The notes under the pieces are model-generated. The model ran no database searches and was not told the DNA's origin. It saw nothing but the letters and a program-made list of their open reading frames with translations. Source: Acidiferrobacter thiooxydans (GTDB taxonomy: Bacteria; Pseudomonadota; Gammaproteobacteria; Acidiferrobacterales; Acidiferrobacteraceae). From it: a stretch of 64,000 nt of DNA. The number at the start of each line of letters is the position of its first letter. Within the stretch, counting starts at the first letter, position 1. Positions 37,954-46,654 of this stretch are shown in pieces. The position numbers and the translations under genes are program-made. The stretch spans positions 1,142,501-1,206,500 of the forward strand of contig NZ_PSYR01000001.1 in the NCBI RefSeq assembly GCF_003333315.1, written 5' to 3'.

Positions 37954-38884
37954 CCGCTGGGATCGGCGCTACACCGACCGGGTGAAGCTACTAGTCGAGA
38001 TTTTGCCGGTGCTGGCACAGGAGCCTCGCTTCGCGCTCAAGGGCGGCACGGCCATCAACCTGTTTGAGCACGATCTGCCACGGTTGTCGGTGGACATAGA
38101 TCTGGCCTGGTTGCCCGTGCATGACTATGACGAAGATGCAAAGCTGATTGCCGAAGCGCTTGGGCGGCTGGCTGATGTACTGCGCGCCCGGCCTCTGCAA
38201 CTGCAGGTGCAATTGTCAGCAGGGGAGGGCGCAGGCGTCACGCGGCTGGTGGCCAGTCGTGGCCGTGCGCGTGTGCAGATCGAGACGACGCCTGTTATGC
38301 GCGGCACGGTGCATCCCGTGCGCAACATGGTGGTGCGCCCGAAGGTGGAAGAGGCGTTCGGCTTCGCTTCTGCACAGGTACTGGATTTCGCCGACCTCTA
38401 TGCCGGCAAGCTGGCTGCGGCATTGTCGAGACAGCATCCGCGTGATCTCTTCGATGTCGGCTTGTTGCTGAAGGATGCACGGGCAGATCACGTGCTCTGG
38501 CAAACTTTTCTCGTCTACTTGACCTGCAGTCCCAAGCCTGTCTGGGAGATGTTGGCGCCTCGCGTGCCTGCGGAATTCGCAGCGATGTTCGAAGCACACT
38601 TCAAGGGAATGACAGCTGAGCCTATCGAAGCCGAGGTCTTGCTGGACATCCATGAGCGTCTGCTGGCGCGTGTGGCTGGATGGCTGGATGAGCCATCGTG
38701 TGCGTTCCTGCGGTCCGTTGAGGATCAGCGGCCGGACTTCGGTCTGATCGGACTTCCGCATGCGGCCGATTTGCCGGGCGTGCGGCGCAAGCTGCACAAC
38801 CTGGCCCGGCGCACCGACGCCAAGCGTGCGGCGGATCGGAGTCTGTTGGAAGAAGCGCTGGCCAGGATCGTCGATGCCAGATGA
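37937..38884 (+). CDS. abiEii: AbiEii nucleotidyltransferase toxin
   Basis: This protein of about 315 residues has the DNA polymerase beta-like nucleotidyltransferase motifs of AbiEii: FALKGGTAINLF (motif I), RLSVDIDLAWL (the D-x-D metal site), and FADLYAGKLAAALSRQHPRDLFDVGLLL with the conserved Lys and Arg-Asp-x-x-Asp. It arrests growth by transferring nucleotides to an RNA target, seen as tRNA in studied members, and gives phage abortive infection. The ATG lies inside the end of abiEi, so the pair is co-translated. All motif residues are present. Confidence 0.9.
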   Translation: MNTWLDRWDRRYTDRVKLLVEILPVLAQEPRFALKGGTAINLFEHDLPRLSVDIDLAWLPVHDYDEDAKLIAEALGRLADVLRARPLQLQVQLSAGEGAGVTRLVASRGRARVQIETTPVMRGTVHPVRNMVVRPKVEEAFGFASAQVLDFADLYAGKLAAALSRQHPRDLFDVGLLLKDARADHVLWQTFLVYLTCSPKPVWEMLAPRVPAEFAAMFEAHFKGMTAEPIEAEVLLDIHERLLARVAGWLDEPSCAFLRSVEDQRPDFGLIGLPHAADLPGVRRKLHNLARRTDAKRAADRSLLEEALARIVDAR

Positions 38885-39014
38885 TGTGAGGTGCCTACGC
38901 GATGATTCACGATTGCGCGTTGGTCTATGAGTGAGGCCAAGGCATGGGTTGCAGGATGATGTTCTGAGCCGACTAGCAGACAGCGAGTGCGCTACTGCTT
39001 CGGTTGGCTGGGGG

Positions 39015-39416
39015 ATGGAGTCGATCATAAGTGACGACGATACGGGCAGGGCGCCGATAGAAATCGACAAAGTTCGAGCATCAAAGGCGGGCCATGCGTT
39101 TCATGCAGCTTGGGCCGCGCGCACCGCCCTTGAACTCCTCCCGCCGTCGACCGACCTTAGCGCTATCATTTCTCGAGGGTTTCGACGAGCAAGACGAGCA
39201 GAGCCTGGGAACTGGCGCGGTCGAGTTGCCGATCTTGTGCGATACTACGGCGCCACCGATGTTGCCTGGGCGCATCGAGTCACAGTCGTTCAGTTCAAGT
39301 ACTTGATCGCAAGCGCCGATACGGCAGTTCGAACTGCTGACTTGGATCAACTCCCGCCAAGTTTGCTGCGACCGATGCACGGTTTCGGACGACGCATGGC
39401 GATGACCATGTTTTAG
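39015..39416 (+). pseudogene. broken N-terminus of a large NTPase-type defence gene (tentative)
   Basis: The reading frame begins VRASKAGHAFHAAWAARTAL, then after a jump of frame GFDEQDEQSLGTGAVE, and after returning VADLVRYYGATD and VTVVQFKYLIASADTA. I recall this order (R-A-S-x-x-G-H-x-F-H-x-A-W, then E-I-A-D-L-x-x-Y-Y-G and V-x-x-Q-F-K-Y) as the leading region of very large ATP-binding STAND-type proteins in bacterial defence islands. Two compensating indels (near 39170 and 39235) and a stop after about 130 codons show it is broken. It lies directly downstream of abiE. Confidence 0.45.
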
Positions 39417-39699
39417 CCGTGGTCCGGGTTGGGGCATCGATGTCTTGGCGCAAGGTCAGCGCAGCGCGTGCGATCCGCTCATGGGGCCCCGTTGCGTATT
39501 CCCGTCGCAGGACATCTTCGATCGTAGGCCGGGTCTTCCGTGGATCCGGCATAAGCCTTCTGCCGTACACGCAGGCTGAGGGGATGGCCCGCGCATGTGG
39601 GCGCGGCGCGCCTTCGGATACGCTTGGCGAGAGGATCCTTTGCCGGTCCCCGGTCCCGTTCGATCGGGATCCTGGATCGTTATCTTCGGGGATAGGGCC

Positions 39700-41442
39700 C
39701 TACGGCATATGCCAGGCCAGAAGCACGAGCAAGAGGATCAAGAGCAGGGCCGACGACCACTGCCAAAAGGCCAGGGGGTTGCGCGTCAAGAGCGGGGTCC
39801 GCGGATGGCGGCGCATGGCGGACTGCGCGGGGATTTGCTCGAGATCGAAGGCGAACTCCAGGGCATCCTGGTGGCGATTGTCGGGATCGGGTGAGAGCGC
39901 CTTTTCTATGAGGAGGTTCAGTTCATAGGGGATGTCACGGCGAAAGTGGGTGAGAGGGACCAGGCCCCGCAGGCCGTAAGGCATGCGCCCGCCGCTCAAC
40001 GCCCGGTAGAGCGTCACTCCAAGCGCGAACACCTCGGAGCGGGCGTCGCCGAGGCCTCCGGTGAGCAGTTCGGGCGCCATATAGCCGGGCGTCCCCGGGG
40101 TCTCGAGCGGTGCGCCTCCCGGAAGGCCTGGGGTATGGGCAAGCCCGAGATCGAGCAGCTTCAGGCCACCGTCGCGCAGCAGGAGGATGTTAGCGGGCTT
40201 GATGTCCCGATGAAAAATATGCACGCGATTGAGGGCGTAGACGGCCTTGGCGACGTTCACCAGGGAGGTCTTGGCCTTCTGCCAGGGCAGTGGCGACCGT
40301 TGCAATACGGTCTCCAGGGTCTCGCCTTCGAAATAGGGCATGACGAGATACAACTGCGTCTGGCGAGGCTCGCCAAGGGGGCGCGACGGCACCAGCTGCG
40401 GGTGGCGCACGCGGCTATTGATCCAGGCCTCTTTCATGAAGCCCTGGCGCACGTTTTCATCCTTGCGCACAGACGGTTTGGGAAATTTTATCAGTACGGT
40501 CGTAGGGGGTTCGTGGGTGTCTTCAGCCACTATGAGGCGGCTGTAATGACCGTCGTGGACGATGCGCTCGAGCCGATAGCCGTCCACGGTGGCGCCGAGC
40601 GAAGGGGGCGGCATCAAGGGCAGGGCGGCCACGACGCGTTCTATGAGCGGCCCATCCAGGGGAGGGACATCGAGGATACGCATGACCGCCACGGTGATAT
40701 CGTCCGTCGATCCCCGCTCCTTGGCGTGGTCGATCAGGTCTTGGGCCTGGAGCGGCGCTGTTTGCGAGAGGAACAACACCTCACGCACGGCGCTTCGCGA
40801 AAGGCCCCGGTAGAAACCGTCCGTGCACATGACGAAGAGATCGCCCTTTTCGATCGCCACCCTGTGCATCTCGGTGGTGACGGTCTCGCGAAGACCGGGG
40901 GCATTGGTGATGATCCCGCCCATGGTGGTCGGGTAAAAATCGTCGGTGTTGATTTGCTGGCAGACGCCATCGCGTACGTGATAGACCCGTACGTCTCCCG
41001 CCGACACGATATAAGCCTCGCGCGCGCGAATGATGAGCGCGGCAAACGATGCCGCCAGTTCGCGCAGATTGGCGTCGGTGCGTCCGATGCGAAACAGCCA
41101 GCGATTGATGGTGTCGAGGGCGCGCCCGGCGGCAAGCTCGGGGCGCAAGGTCGTCGGCAGGCCGTAGTAGGCCTCCAGAAAGCCGCGCACCGTGAGCTCC
41201 GCCGCCACCCGCCCGCCCGCGGCTCCGCTCATGCCATCGGCCATGGCGAGCACGCTGCCCTTGGCCACACGGTCCTCTGGGGTCCCTGCCACGAAGCCCA
41301 CGTAATCCTCATTGCGTTCGCGCGTACCCGGCACGGAGCGTAAGGCTATATGAAATTCCGGTGACTCCTGGCGCGTGGGCCGGACGTGCACGGTGTCGGC
41401 ATAGCCGCCTCCTGGGGAAGGCTCTGTATATGCGGGTTCCAT
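39700..41442 (-). CDS. PP2C phosphatase-Ser/Thr kinase fusion with membrane anchor
   Basis: A PP2C-type phosphatase domain (about residues 20-265: RNEDYVGFV, MADGMSGAAGG, CTDGFYRGLS, STDDITVAVM) is joined to a Hanks-type protein kinase domain (about 285-545). The kinase shows VLIKFPKPS with the ATP Lys, FHRDIKPANILLL, LDLGLAHTPG and GTPGYMAPELL. One C-terminal transmembrane helix follows (WSSALLLILLLVLLAW). Such bifunctional enzymes sit beside nitrate or similar nutrient transporters in other proteobacteria. Here it follows an amino-acid-type permease across a short gap on the same strand. The start is uncertain: in-frame GTG at 41538, ATG at 41472 or ATG at 41442. Confidence 0.85.
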   Translation of the reverse strand: MEPAYTEPSPGGGYADTVHVRPTRQESPEFHIALRSVPGTRERNEDYVGFVAGTPEDRVAKGSVLAMADGMSGAAGGRVAAELTVRGFLEAYYGLPTTLRPELAAGRALDTINRWLFRIGRTDANLRELAASFAALIIRAREAYIVSAGDVRVYHVRDGVCQQINTDDFYPTTMGGIITNAPGLRETVTTEMHRVAIEKGDLFVMCTDGFYRGLSRSAVREVLFLSQTAPLQAQDLIDHAKERGSTDDITVAVMRILDVPPLDGPLIERVVAALPLMPPPSLGATVDGYRLERIVHDGHYSRLIVAEDTHEPPTTVLIKFPKPSVRKDENVRQGFMKEAWINSRVRHPQLVPSRPLGEPRQTQLYLVMPYFEGETLETVLQRSPLPWQKAKTSLVNVAKAVYALNRVHIFHRDIKPANILLLRDGGLKLLDLGLAHTPGLPGGAPLETPGTPGYMAPELLTGGLGDARSEVFALGVTLYRALSGGRMPYGLRGLVPLTHFRRDIPYELNLLIEKALSPDPDNRHQDALEFAFDLEQIPAQSAMRRHPRTPLLTRNPLAFWQWSSALLLILLLVLLAWHMP

Positions 41443-41568
41443 TATCACGCGAATGGTGACCTCATGACACATCTCCTCGTTTGGGCGCGCGGCGGTGGAC
41501 GCGCCTGCCGGCCGGTCTCGTGCCGGAGGCCGCGCCACCGTACGGAAGGCTCGCGGCCTTGAGAGCGG

Positions 41569-42984
41569 CTATTTGCGCCCAAAGACCTCCTGTTCCTGGG
41601 ACTCCAGGTCGTGCTCCATGAGCGTCAGCACCTGCGGCGCGTTTTTCTTCAGGTGTACGAGCCAGGCAAGGCCGGCCGCCAGATACAGAACGAACAGGTA
41701 GGGCAGGATATTGTAAGGATAGCTGGGGACCGGGTACACACTGCCAAAGAAGGCCGCGAGCATGAAGAGTGCCGCGCTACCCCCTAACAGCGCGCGCCGG
41801 GTGGTCAGCACGCGCTGTTTGTTGAGATACAAGGGCGCGGCCACGCTGATGAGCAGATAGGCGAAGATGAACCCGAAGGTCGCGAAGGTGCCTGTCAGCT
41901 CGTAGGTGTTCATGGGCCCCTGGCTTAAAAGAAGCAGGGGGCCGAGCAGGGCCAAGGCCGAGCTTATGGCCACGGCCACATGCGGGGTCTTGTGTCCGGC
42001 GTGTACGAGCCCCATGGATCGGTGGATGAAATGATAGCGGCCCATCGAGAACAAGAGCCGCGAGGCGGCGTTCACCGAGGCCAGCACGCACGCAAAAAGG
42101 CTCACCGATGCGATCGCGTAAATGACGGTGGCGAAGCGTGCCAGGTGCAGGGCCTTCAGGAGTGTCAGGAGCGGGGCGGGATCGTTGCCCAAGGCCTGCA
42201 CGTTGCCTTTGTAGGCGATCATGAGCGCAAACGCCATGACCATGAAAAACACCCCTGCGCCGATCATGCTGTACATGATCGCGCGCGGGATATTCCTAAG
42301 GGGATCGCGGGTCTCCTTGCCAAGCGTGGCCGCACTCTCAAAGCCCACGAATGAGAAGATCGCGAGCACGATCGCCTCCGACATGCCTTTGCCGTTGGCC
42401 CCGACGAGTGTCAGTTGCGCATGAATGAGCGGCTGCGATACGTGGCGACCAAAGACCGTCAACACCAGGAGGGAGATGGCGGTGATCGAGATGGCCTCGA
42501 CTACGAGACTTATGCGCGAAGAGAGCTTGATGTCCCGATAGGCCAGGTACCAGACGAGGGCGGCGCTTATGACATAGGTGACCGGGATGGGCAGCGTAAG
42601 ACCTTCGGGTGCCAGCGCATTGTTCACGAAGATGGCAAGGCCGCCTAGGAGTGCCATGGCGGTACCGATATAAGCGGCTACCAATGCCCAGCCCGCTATG
42701 CCGCCGGCCATGGGGCCCATAGCCTGGGAAATGAACACAAAGAACGACCCTGCCGCCGAAAAGCGGCTGGCGAGCGCGGAGATATTCATGCCCACGAGCA
42801 GCAGGGCGATGGTGGCAATCCCATAGACGAGCCAGCTTGCCTGTCCGGCGAGCGCCACGACCGCGCTGATATTGAGGGCGGGTGTGAGTGTCGGCGAGAT
42901 GTTGGCAAGTGACTGACCGATCGCTTCCAGGAAGCCTAGGCTCTGGCTTCTCAAGGTTCTATCAGCGTGGGGTACGGCGCTCAT
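41569..42984 (-). CDS. APC family amino acid/amine permease
   Basis: This protein of about 471 residues has 12 transmembrane helices and APC superfamily marks: the Gly-Ser rich first helix region (SPTLTPALNISAVVALAG), AAGSFFVFISQAMGPMAGGIAGW in TM2-3, and FSFVGFESAATLGKETRDPLRNIPRAI in TM6 and the following loop. It should import an amine or amino acid. Being downstream of the N-methylglutamate operon on the same strand, uptake of methylamine or a related amine is likely but unproven. The ATG at 42984 is chosen at MSAVPHADR; upstream in-frame codons are not family-like. Confidence 0.88.
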   Translation of the reverse strand: MSAVPHADRTLRSQSLGFLEAIGQSLANISPTLTPALNISAVVALAGQASWLVYGIATIALLLVGMNISALASRFSAAGSFFVFISQAMGPMAGGIAGWALVAAYIGTAMALLGGLAIFVNNALAPEGLTLPIPVTYVISAALVWYLAYRDIKLSSRISLVVEAISITAISLLVLTVFGRHVSQPLIHAQLTLVGANGKGMSEAIVLAIFSFVGFESAATLGKETRDPLRNIPRAIMYSMIGAGVFFMVMAFALMIAYKGNVQALGNDPAPLLTLLKALHLARFATVIYAIASVSLFACVLASVNAASRLLFSMGRYHFIHRSMGLVHAGHKTPHVAVAISSALALLGPLLLLSQGPMNTYELTGTFATFGFIFAYLLISVAAPLYLNKQRVLTTRRALLGGSAALFMLAAFFGSVYPVPSYPYNILPYLFVLYLAAGLAWLVHLKKNAPQVLTLMEHDLESQEQEVFGRK

Positions 42985-43637
42985 GGCGGGGCCTCGCGGT
43001 AGTGGGGTGACAGGACCCATCAAGCAATAAGCGCGCCATGCCAGTGGTCTTGGGAAAACCGCGCCGCGACGCCGTTTCGTGGCGCGTTCATGCGGAAGCC
43101 ATGGTATATATGATCCATTGTGTGGCACGCCATGCACCACCTTTGAACGCTATCAGTATTGAACAAACACTAATATGACATTAATAGTGTGGCGACTTAT
43201 GGAATTATTGTGGATGGTGTAGGGAAGGGAATGTCTGCGAGAGAGTCCGTGGCATGGCCCGGGATCACCGGAGGGTTTCTATGAAGGGTTTCGTTGGACG
43301 AGACGCACGATTGATCATTCCGGTGTACCGGAATGATAGCAGTCAGTAAGGTGCCGATGCCCCTATCTACGGCGTTCGACGGGCAGGTGATGGGTCTATG
43401 GCATCGCGCCTCTCAGCCATTCCTCGGAACAATCGACTGTACCCGCGGGTCCTTTGCGTGGAGCGAGCCCTAGGCCCTCTCGGGTGCGTGCGCTACGCGC
43501 GCCCTCATGGTGGCTTTCCGCGCGGGGCTTTGCCGGGGCTGCGGGGCACGGACCGTCGGGGCGTCCCGCCCCCGGGATTTTGGGGGCACCATGCCCCGGA
43601 CGCAGGCAGAGTAGGCGATGATCACCGGGGGCCTCGG
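42985..43637 (-). promoter_or_regulatory. regulatory region of the permease-kinase unit
   Basis: About 650 bases between mgsC and the permease, unusually AT-rich in its centre. It holds the perfect palindrome ATCATTCCGG-TGTA-CCGGAATGAT at 43314-43337 and an imperfect one, ACACTA...TAGTGT, at 43167-43190. These probably mark operators of a separate promoter driving the permease and phosphatase-kinase genes, or the first could end the mgs transcript (no T-run seen). No gene is visible. Confidence 0.5.
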
Positions 43638-44999
43638 TCATGGTGTGGTTCCTGGGGTCCAGTCGGTGCCGGCCAGTGGCAGACGCGCCATGGCCGCGGC
43701 CTCCACGGTCAGTGCCGCCAGATCCTCGCGTTCGAGATGATGGACGTTATGCTTCCCGCAGGCGCGTGCCATGGTCGTAAGTTCGAGGGTGAGGGTCTTT
43801 AGGTAATTGGTGGCGCGCCTGGCGCCGGCCTCGGCGCTCAGGCGCGTCTCGAGGATGGGGTCCTGGGTGGTGACCCCGACTGGACAGAGGCCGGTATGGC
43901 AATGGTGGCAGAAGCCCGCCCGGGTGCCCAGGGAGCGGTAATCGGCGTCAGCCGACAGCCGCGCCCCATCGCTCTCGTAGTCACCGGCATTGCATCCGAG
44001 GGCGATGAGCATACCTTGTCCGATGGACACCGCGTCGGCGCCCATGGCGAGCGCCTTGGCGACGTCGGCGCCGGTACGGATGCCCCCCGAGATAATGAGC
44101 TGGACCTCGCCCTTAAGGCCCAGATCCTCGAGGGCGTCGACCGCCTGACGCAGCGCCGGCAGGGTGGGAATGCCGACATGCTCGATGAAGCAGGCCTGGG
44201 TCGCCGCCGTGCCCCCTTGCATGCCGTCGACGACCACGACATCGGCACCGGAGGCCACTGCGAGCTTCACGTCATGAAAGGTGCGCGAGGCACCGACCTT
44301 CACGTAGATCGGTTTCATCCAGTCTGTGATCTCGCGTAGCTCCCGGATCTTGATGGCGAGATCGTCGGGACCGGTCCAGTCGGGATGGCGGCAGGCGGAG
44401 CGCTGGTCTATGCCCTCCGGCAGCGTGCGCATAGCGGCGACCCGCGGATTGATTTTCTGGCCCAGGAGCAGACCGCCGCCCCCGGGCTTGGCGCCTTGTC
44501 CGATGACGATCTCGATGGCGTCGGCGCTTTGTAGGTCGTGGGGATTGAATCCGTAGCGGGATGGCAGGCATTGGTAGATGAGCATGCGCGAGGATTGGCG
44601 TTCCTCGGCGGTCATGCCGCCGTCGCCGGTAGTGGTGGAGGTGCCGGCGGCGGTCGCGGCCCGGCCGAGGGCCTCCTTGGCATGGGCCGATAGCGCGCCA
44701 AAGCTCATGCCGGCGATCGTGATCGGAATATCGAGGACGATGGGCCTTTTGGCAAAGCGCGTGCCCAGTATCGTCTGGGTCGAGCATTTCTCGCGGTAGC
44801 CCTCGAGCGGATAGCGAGACAGCGAAGAGCCGAGCAGGACCAGGTCGTCGAAATGCGGCAGGGCGCGCTTGGCGCCCAGGCCGCGGATCTCGTAGAGTCC
44901 GTGCGCCGCGGCCTTGTGGATGTAGTCCAGGATCTTGCGGTCGTAACCGTACGACTCTTCCTCGGACAAAGGGACTTTGGTGTCCTCATTCGTATTCAT
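43638..44999 (-). CDS. mgsC: N-methylglutamate synthase subunit C
   Basis: This 453-residue protein is homologous to the FMN and iron-sulfur domain of glutamate synthase. It has the (beta/alpha)8 region with VVVDGMQGGTAAT, LIISGGIRTGADVAKALAMGADAV, and CHHCHTGLCPVGVTTQDP, whose Cys residues bind the 3Fe-4S cluster. With MgsA and MgsB it forms N-methylglutamate from methylamine and glutamate. It is the last gene of the operon; GAGGTG precedes the ATG nine bases after the mgsB stop. A free-standing glutamate synthase fragment would make little sense without the neighbours. Confidence 0.9.
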   Translation of the reverse strand: MNTNEDTKVPLSEEESYGYDRKILDYIHKAAAHGLYEIRGLGAKRALPHFDDLVLLGSSLSRYPLEGYREKCSTQTILGTRFAKRPIVLDIPITIAGMSFGALSAHAKEALGRAATAAGTSTTTGDGGMTAEERQSSRMLIYQCLPSRYGFNPHDLQSADAIEIVIGQGAKPGGGGLLLGQKINPRVAAMRTLPEGIDQRSACRHPDWTGPDDLAIKIRELREITDWMKPIYVKVGASRTFHDVKLAVASGADVVVVDGMQGGTAATQACFIEHVGIPTLPALRQAVDALEDLGLKGEVQLIISGGIRTGADVAKALAMGADAVSIGQGMLIALGCNAGDYESDGARLSADADYRSLGTRAGFCHHCHTGLCPVGVTTQDPILETRLSAEAGARRATNYLKTLTLELTTMARACGKHNVHHLEREDLAALTVEAAAMARLPLAGTDWTPGTTP

Positions 45000-45008
45000 G
45001 GCAACACC

Positions 45009-45707
45009 TCAATAGTCCTGGGGGGCGTTTTGATTCCAGTGGTAGAGCGTGCGCGCCGATGTGACCTTGCGAAAGGCGCCGGGATCATGGCGCGCGAATG
45101 TCGGCCCCGCCTGCGTGAGCAGGGTCCTTACGGCCAGCACGTCGGTCGCATCCATGGGCTCAAGGCGTGCATCGGCGCCCAGGGAGGCAATGGCCCCCTG
45201 GATGTAGATGACGGCCTCGTAGAGGGAGTCGCCCAGGGCCTTGCCCGCGTCTCCGCAGATGACCATGCGCCCGGCCTGCGCCATGAAACCCGAGAACGCC
45301 CCGACCGACTGGCCTATGACGATATCGCCGCCCTTCAGGGATATGCCGCAGCGCAGTCCCGCAGAGCCGTGGACGACGAGCAGCCCGCCGTGCGCCGAGG
45401 CCCCGGCGCCGTTGGAGGCAAAGTCCTTGACCTCGACGCGACCGCTCATCATGTTTTCGGCCACCCCGGTACCGGCGCTGCCATCGATAGTGATCGCGGC
45501 GCGCCGGTTCATGCCGCCGGCATAGTAGCCGGCGTGCCCTTCGATGCGCACTTCGCAGTCGAGATCGAGCCCGACTGCGATATTGTGCGCGCCGTCGGGG
45601 TGGGTGATGGTGACTTGCCGTCCGCAGAGGGCCTCCTTGTGCTGATGCAGGTAGCCATTGACCTCGGTGACCGAGGTCGTGGCGAGATCAAAGTTTACGG
45701 CGTCCAT
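45009..45707 (-). CDS. mgsB: N-methylglutamate synthase subunit B
   Basis: This 232-residue protein matches the GXGXG beta-helix domain (the C-terminal domain of glutamate synthase): VGLDLDCEVRIEGHAGYYAGGM, ITIDGSAGTGVAENMMSGRVEVKDFASNGAGASAHGG and LVVHGSAGLRCGISLKGGDIVIG. In glutamate synthase this domain is structural. Here it is a separate subunit between MgsA and MgsC. Its start overlaps the mgsA end by 13 bases, with GAGGAG inside mgsA. Confidence 0.9.
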   Translation of the reverse strand: MDAVNFDLATTSVTEVNGYLHQHKEALCGRQVTITHPDGAHNIAVGLDLDCEVRIEGHAGYYAGGMNRRAAITIDGSAGTGVAENMMSGRVEVKDFASNGAGASAHGGLLVVHGSAGLRCGISLKGGDIVIGQSVGAFSGFMAQAGRMVICGDAGKALGDSLYEAVIYIQGAIASLGADARLEPMDATDVLAVRTLLTQAGPTFARHDPGAFRKVTSARTLYHWNQNAPQDY

Positions 45708-46612
45708 ACATACATCTCCTCGGGGACCGGTTCGAAGACATGGGCCTCCTGGATGCGCGGGAGGTGCGAGAGCGCGCGAAACTCGGATGCGATGGCGACG
45801 TAATCGTCGGTCTCGGCCACCACCGCGGGCTTACAGCCAAAGGGATCGCGGACCAGGGCCAGACGATCGGGCGTGCCTATGAGGAAGGTGAAGAATCCAT
45901 CCAGTCTTTCAAATGCCGCCTGCAGGGCCTGTTCGAGGCTGTCCCCGTCGCGCAGGCGCCATTCGAGAAAGCGGCACGCCGCCTCGGTGTCGTTGTCGGT
46001 GTCGAAGCGTATCCCGTGGACCGCGAGCGCGCGCCGGATCTCATGGGGGTTTGACAAAGACCCGTTGTGGACGAGACAGAAGTCGTGGCCGGCCGTGAAC
46101 GGGTGGGCGCGATCGGCGCTCACCGCCGATTCCGTGGCCATGCGCGTGTGGGCGACGATATGGCTGCCCGCGAACGTGGCGAAACCATAACGCCGCGCGA
46201 CCTCGTCTGGCGCCCCGACGTCCTTGTAGATCTCCAGGGAATACCCCGTCGACAGGATGCGGACATGGGGATGATGGGCGCGCAGCCAGGCGACTACCGC
46301 CTCAGGCGCCGTCTCTTTGATCGGGATGGCAAGTCGTGCATGGCGGCCGCGGACGTGGATCTCCGTCCTTATGGTCAGCGCGCGGTCGACGGCGTCCTGA
46401 AGCCCGGTCCAGGAAAACGCCGGGGATGTCGCCGGGGGATCGTAGAGCAGGCTCATCTTGAGCCAATCGGGGCGCGCGTCCTGTGTGAACAAGGCAAAGC
46501 CCGCGGAATCCGGCCCGCGTTCGCTCATGGCCGAGAGCATCGGCAGGCCGAGCGCGCCGATCTCGCCGCGCATGGCGGGATTTTTGATCATAAGCCCTAC
46601 GATCCCGCACAT
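45695..46612 (-). CDS. mgsA: N-methylglutamate synthase subunit A
   Basis: This 305-residue class II glutamine amidotransferase (Ntn hydrolase) has the nucleophile at Cys2 (MCGIVGLM). Other features are SERGPDSAGFALF, SHIVAHTRMATES, DFCLVHNGSLSNPHEIR and DNDTEAACRFLEWRL, as in the glutaminase domain of glutamate synthase. In the pathway it hydrolyses gamma-glutamylmethylamide (made by GmaS) and channels methylamine to MgsB/MgsC. It starts 42 bases after gmaS with GGAGAC upstream. Confidence 0.9.
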   Translation of the reverse strand: MCGIVGLMIKNPAMRGEIGALGLPMLSAMSERGPDSAGFALFTQDARPDWLKMSLLYDPPATSPAFSWTGLQDAVDRALTIRTEIHVRGRHARLAIPIKETAPEAVVAWLRAHHPHVRILSTGYSLEIYKDVGAPDEVARRYGFATFAGSHIVAHTRMATESAVSADRAHPFTAGHDFCLVHNGSLSNPHEIRRALAVHGIRFDTDNDTEAACRFLEWRLRDGDSLEQALQAAFERLDGFFTFLIGTPDRLALVRDPFGCKPAVVAETDDYVAIASEFRALSHLPRIQEAHVFEPVPEEMYVWTP

Positions 46613-46654
46613 AGGATGTCTCCGTCTTGACGTATCGGGGCGAAAGTCATGGGT

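Noticed and set aside
43638-46612. Fragmented glutamate synthase (broken gltB)
   Set aside because: The three modules are complete, each with its own ribosome binding site, and in the order of mgsABC, so this is not decay.
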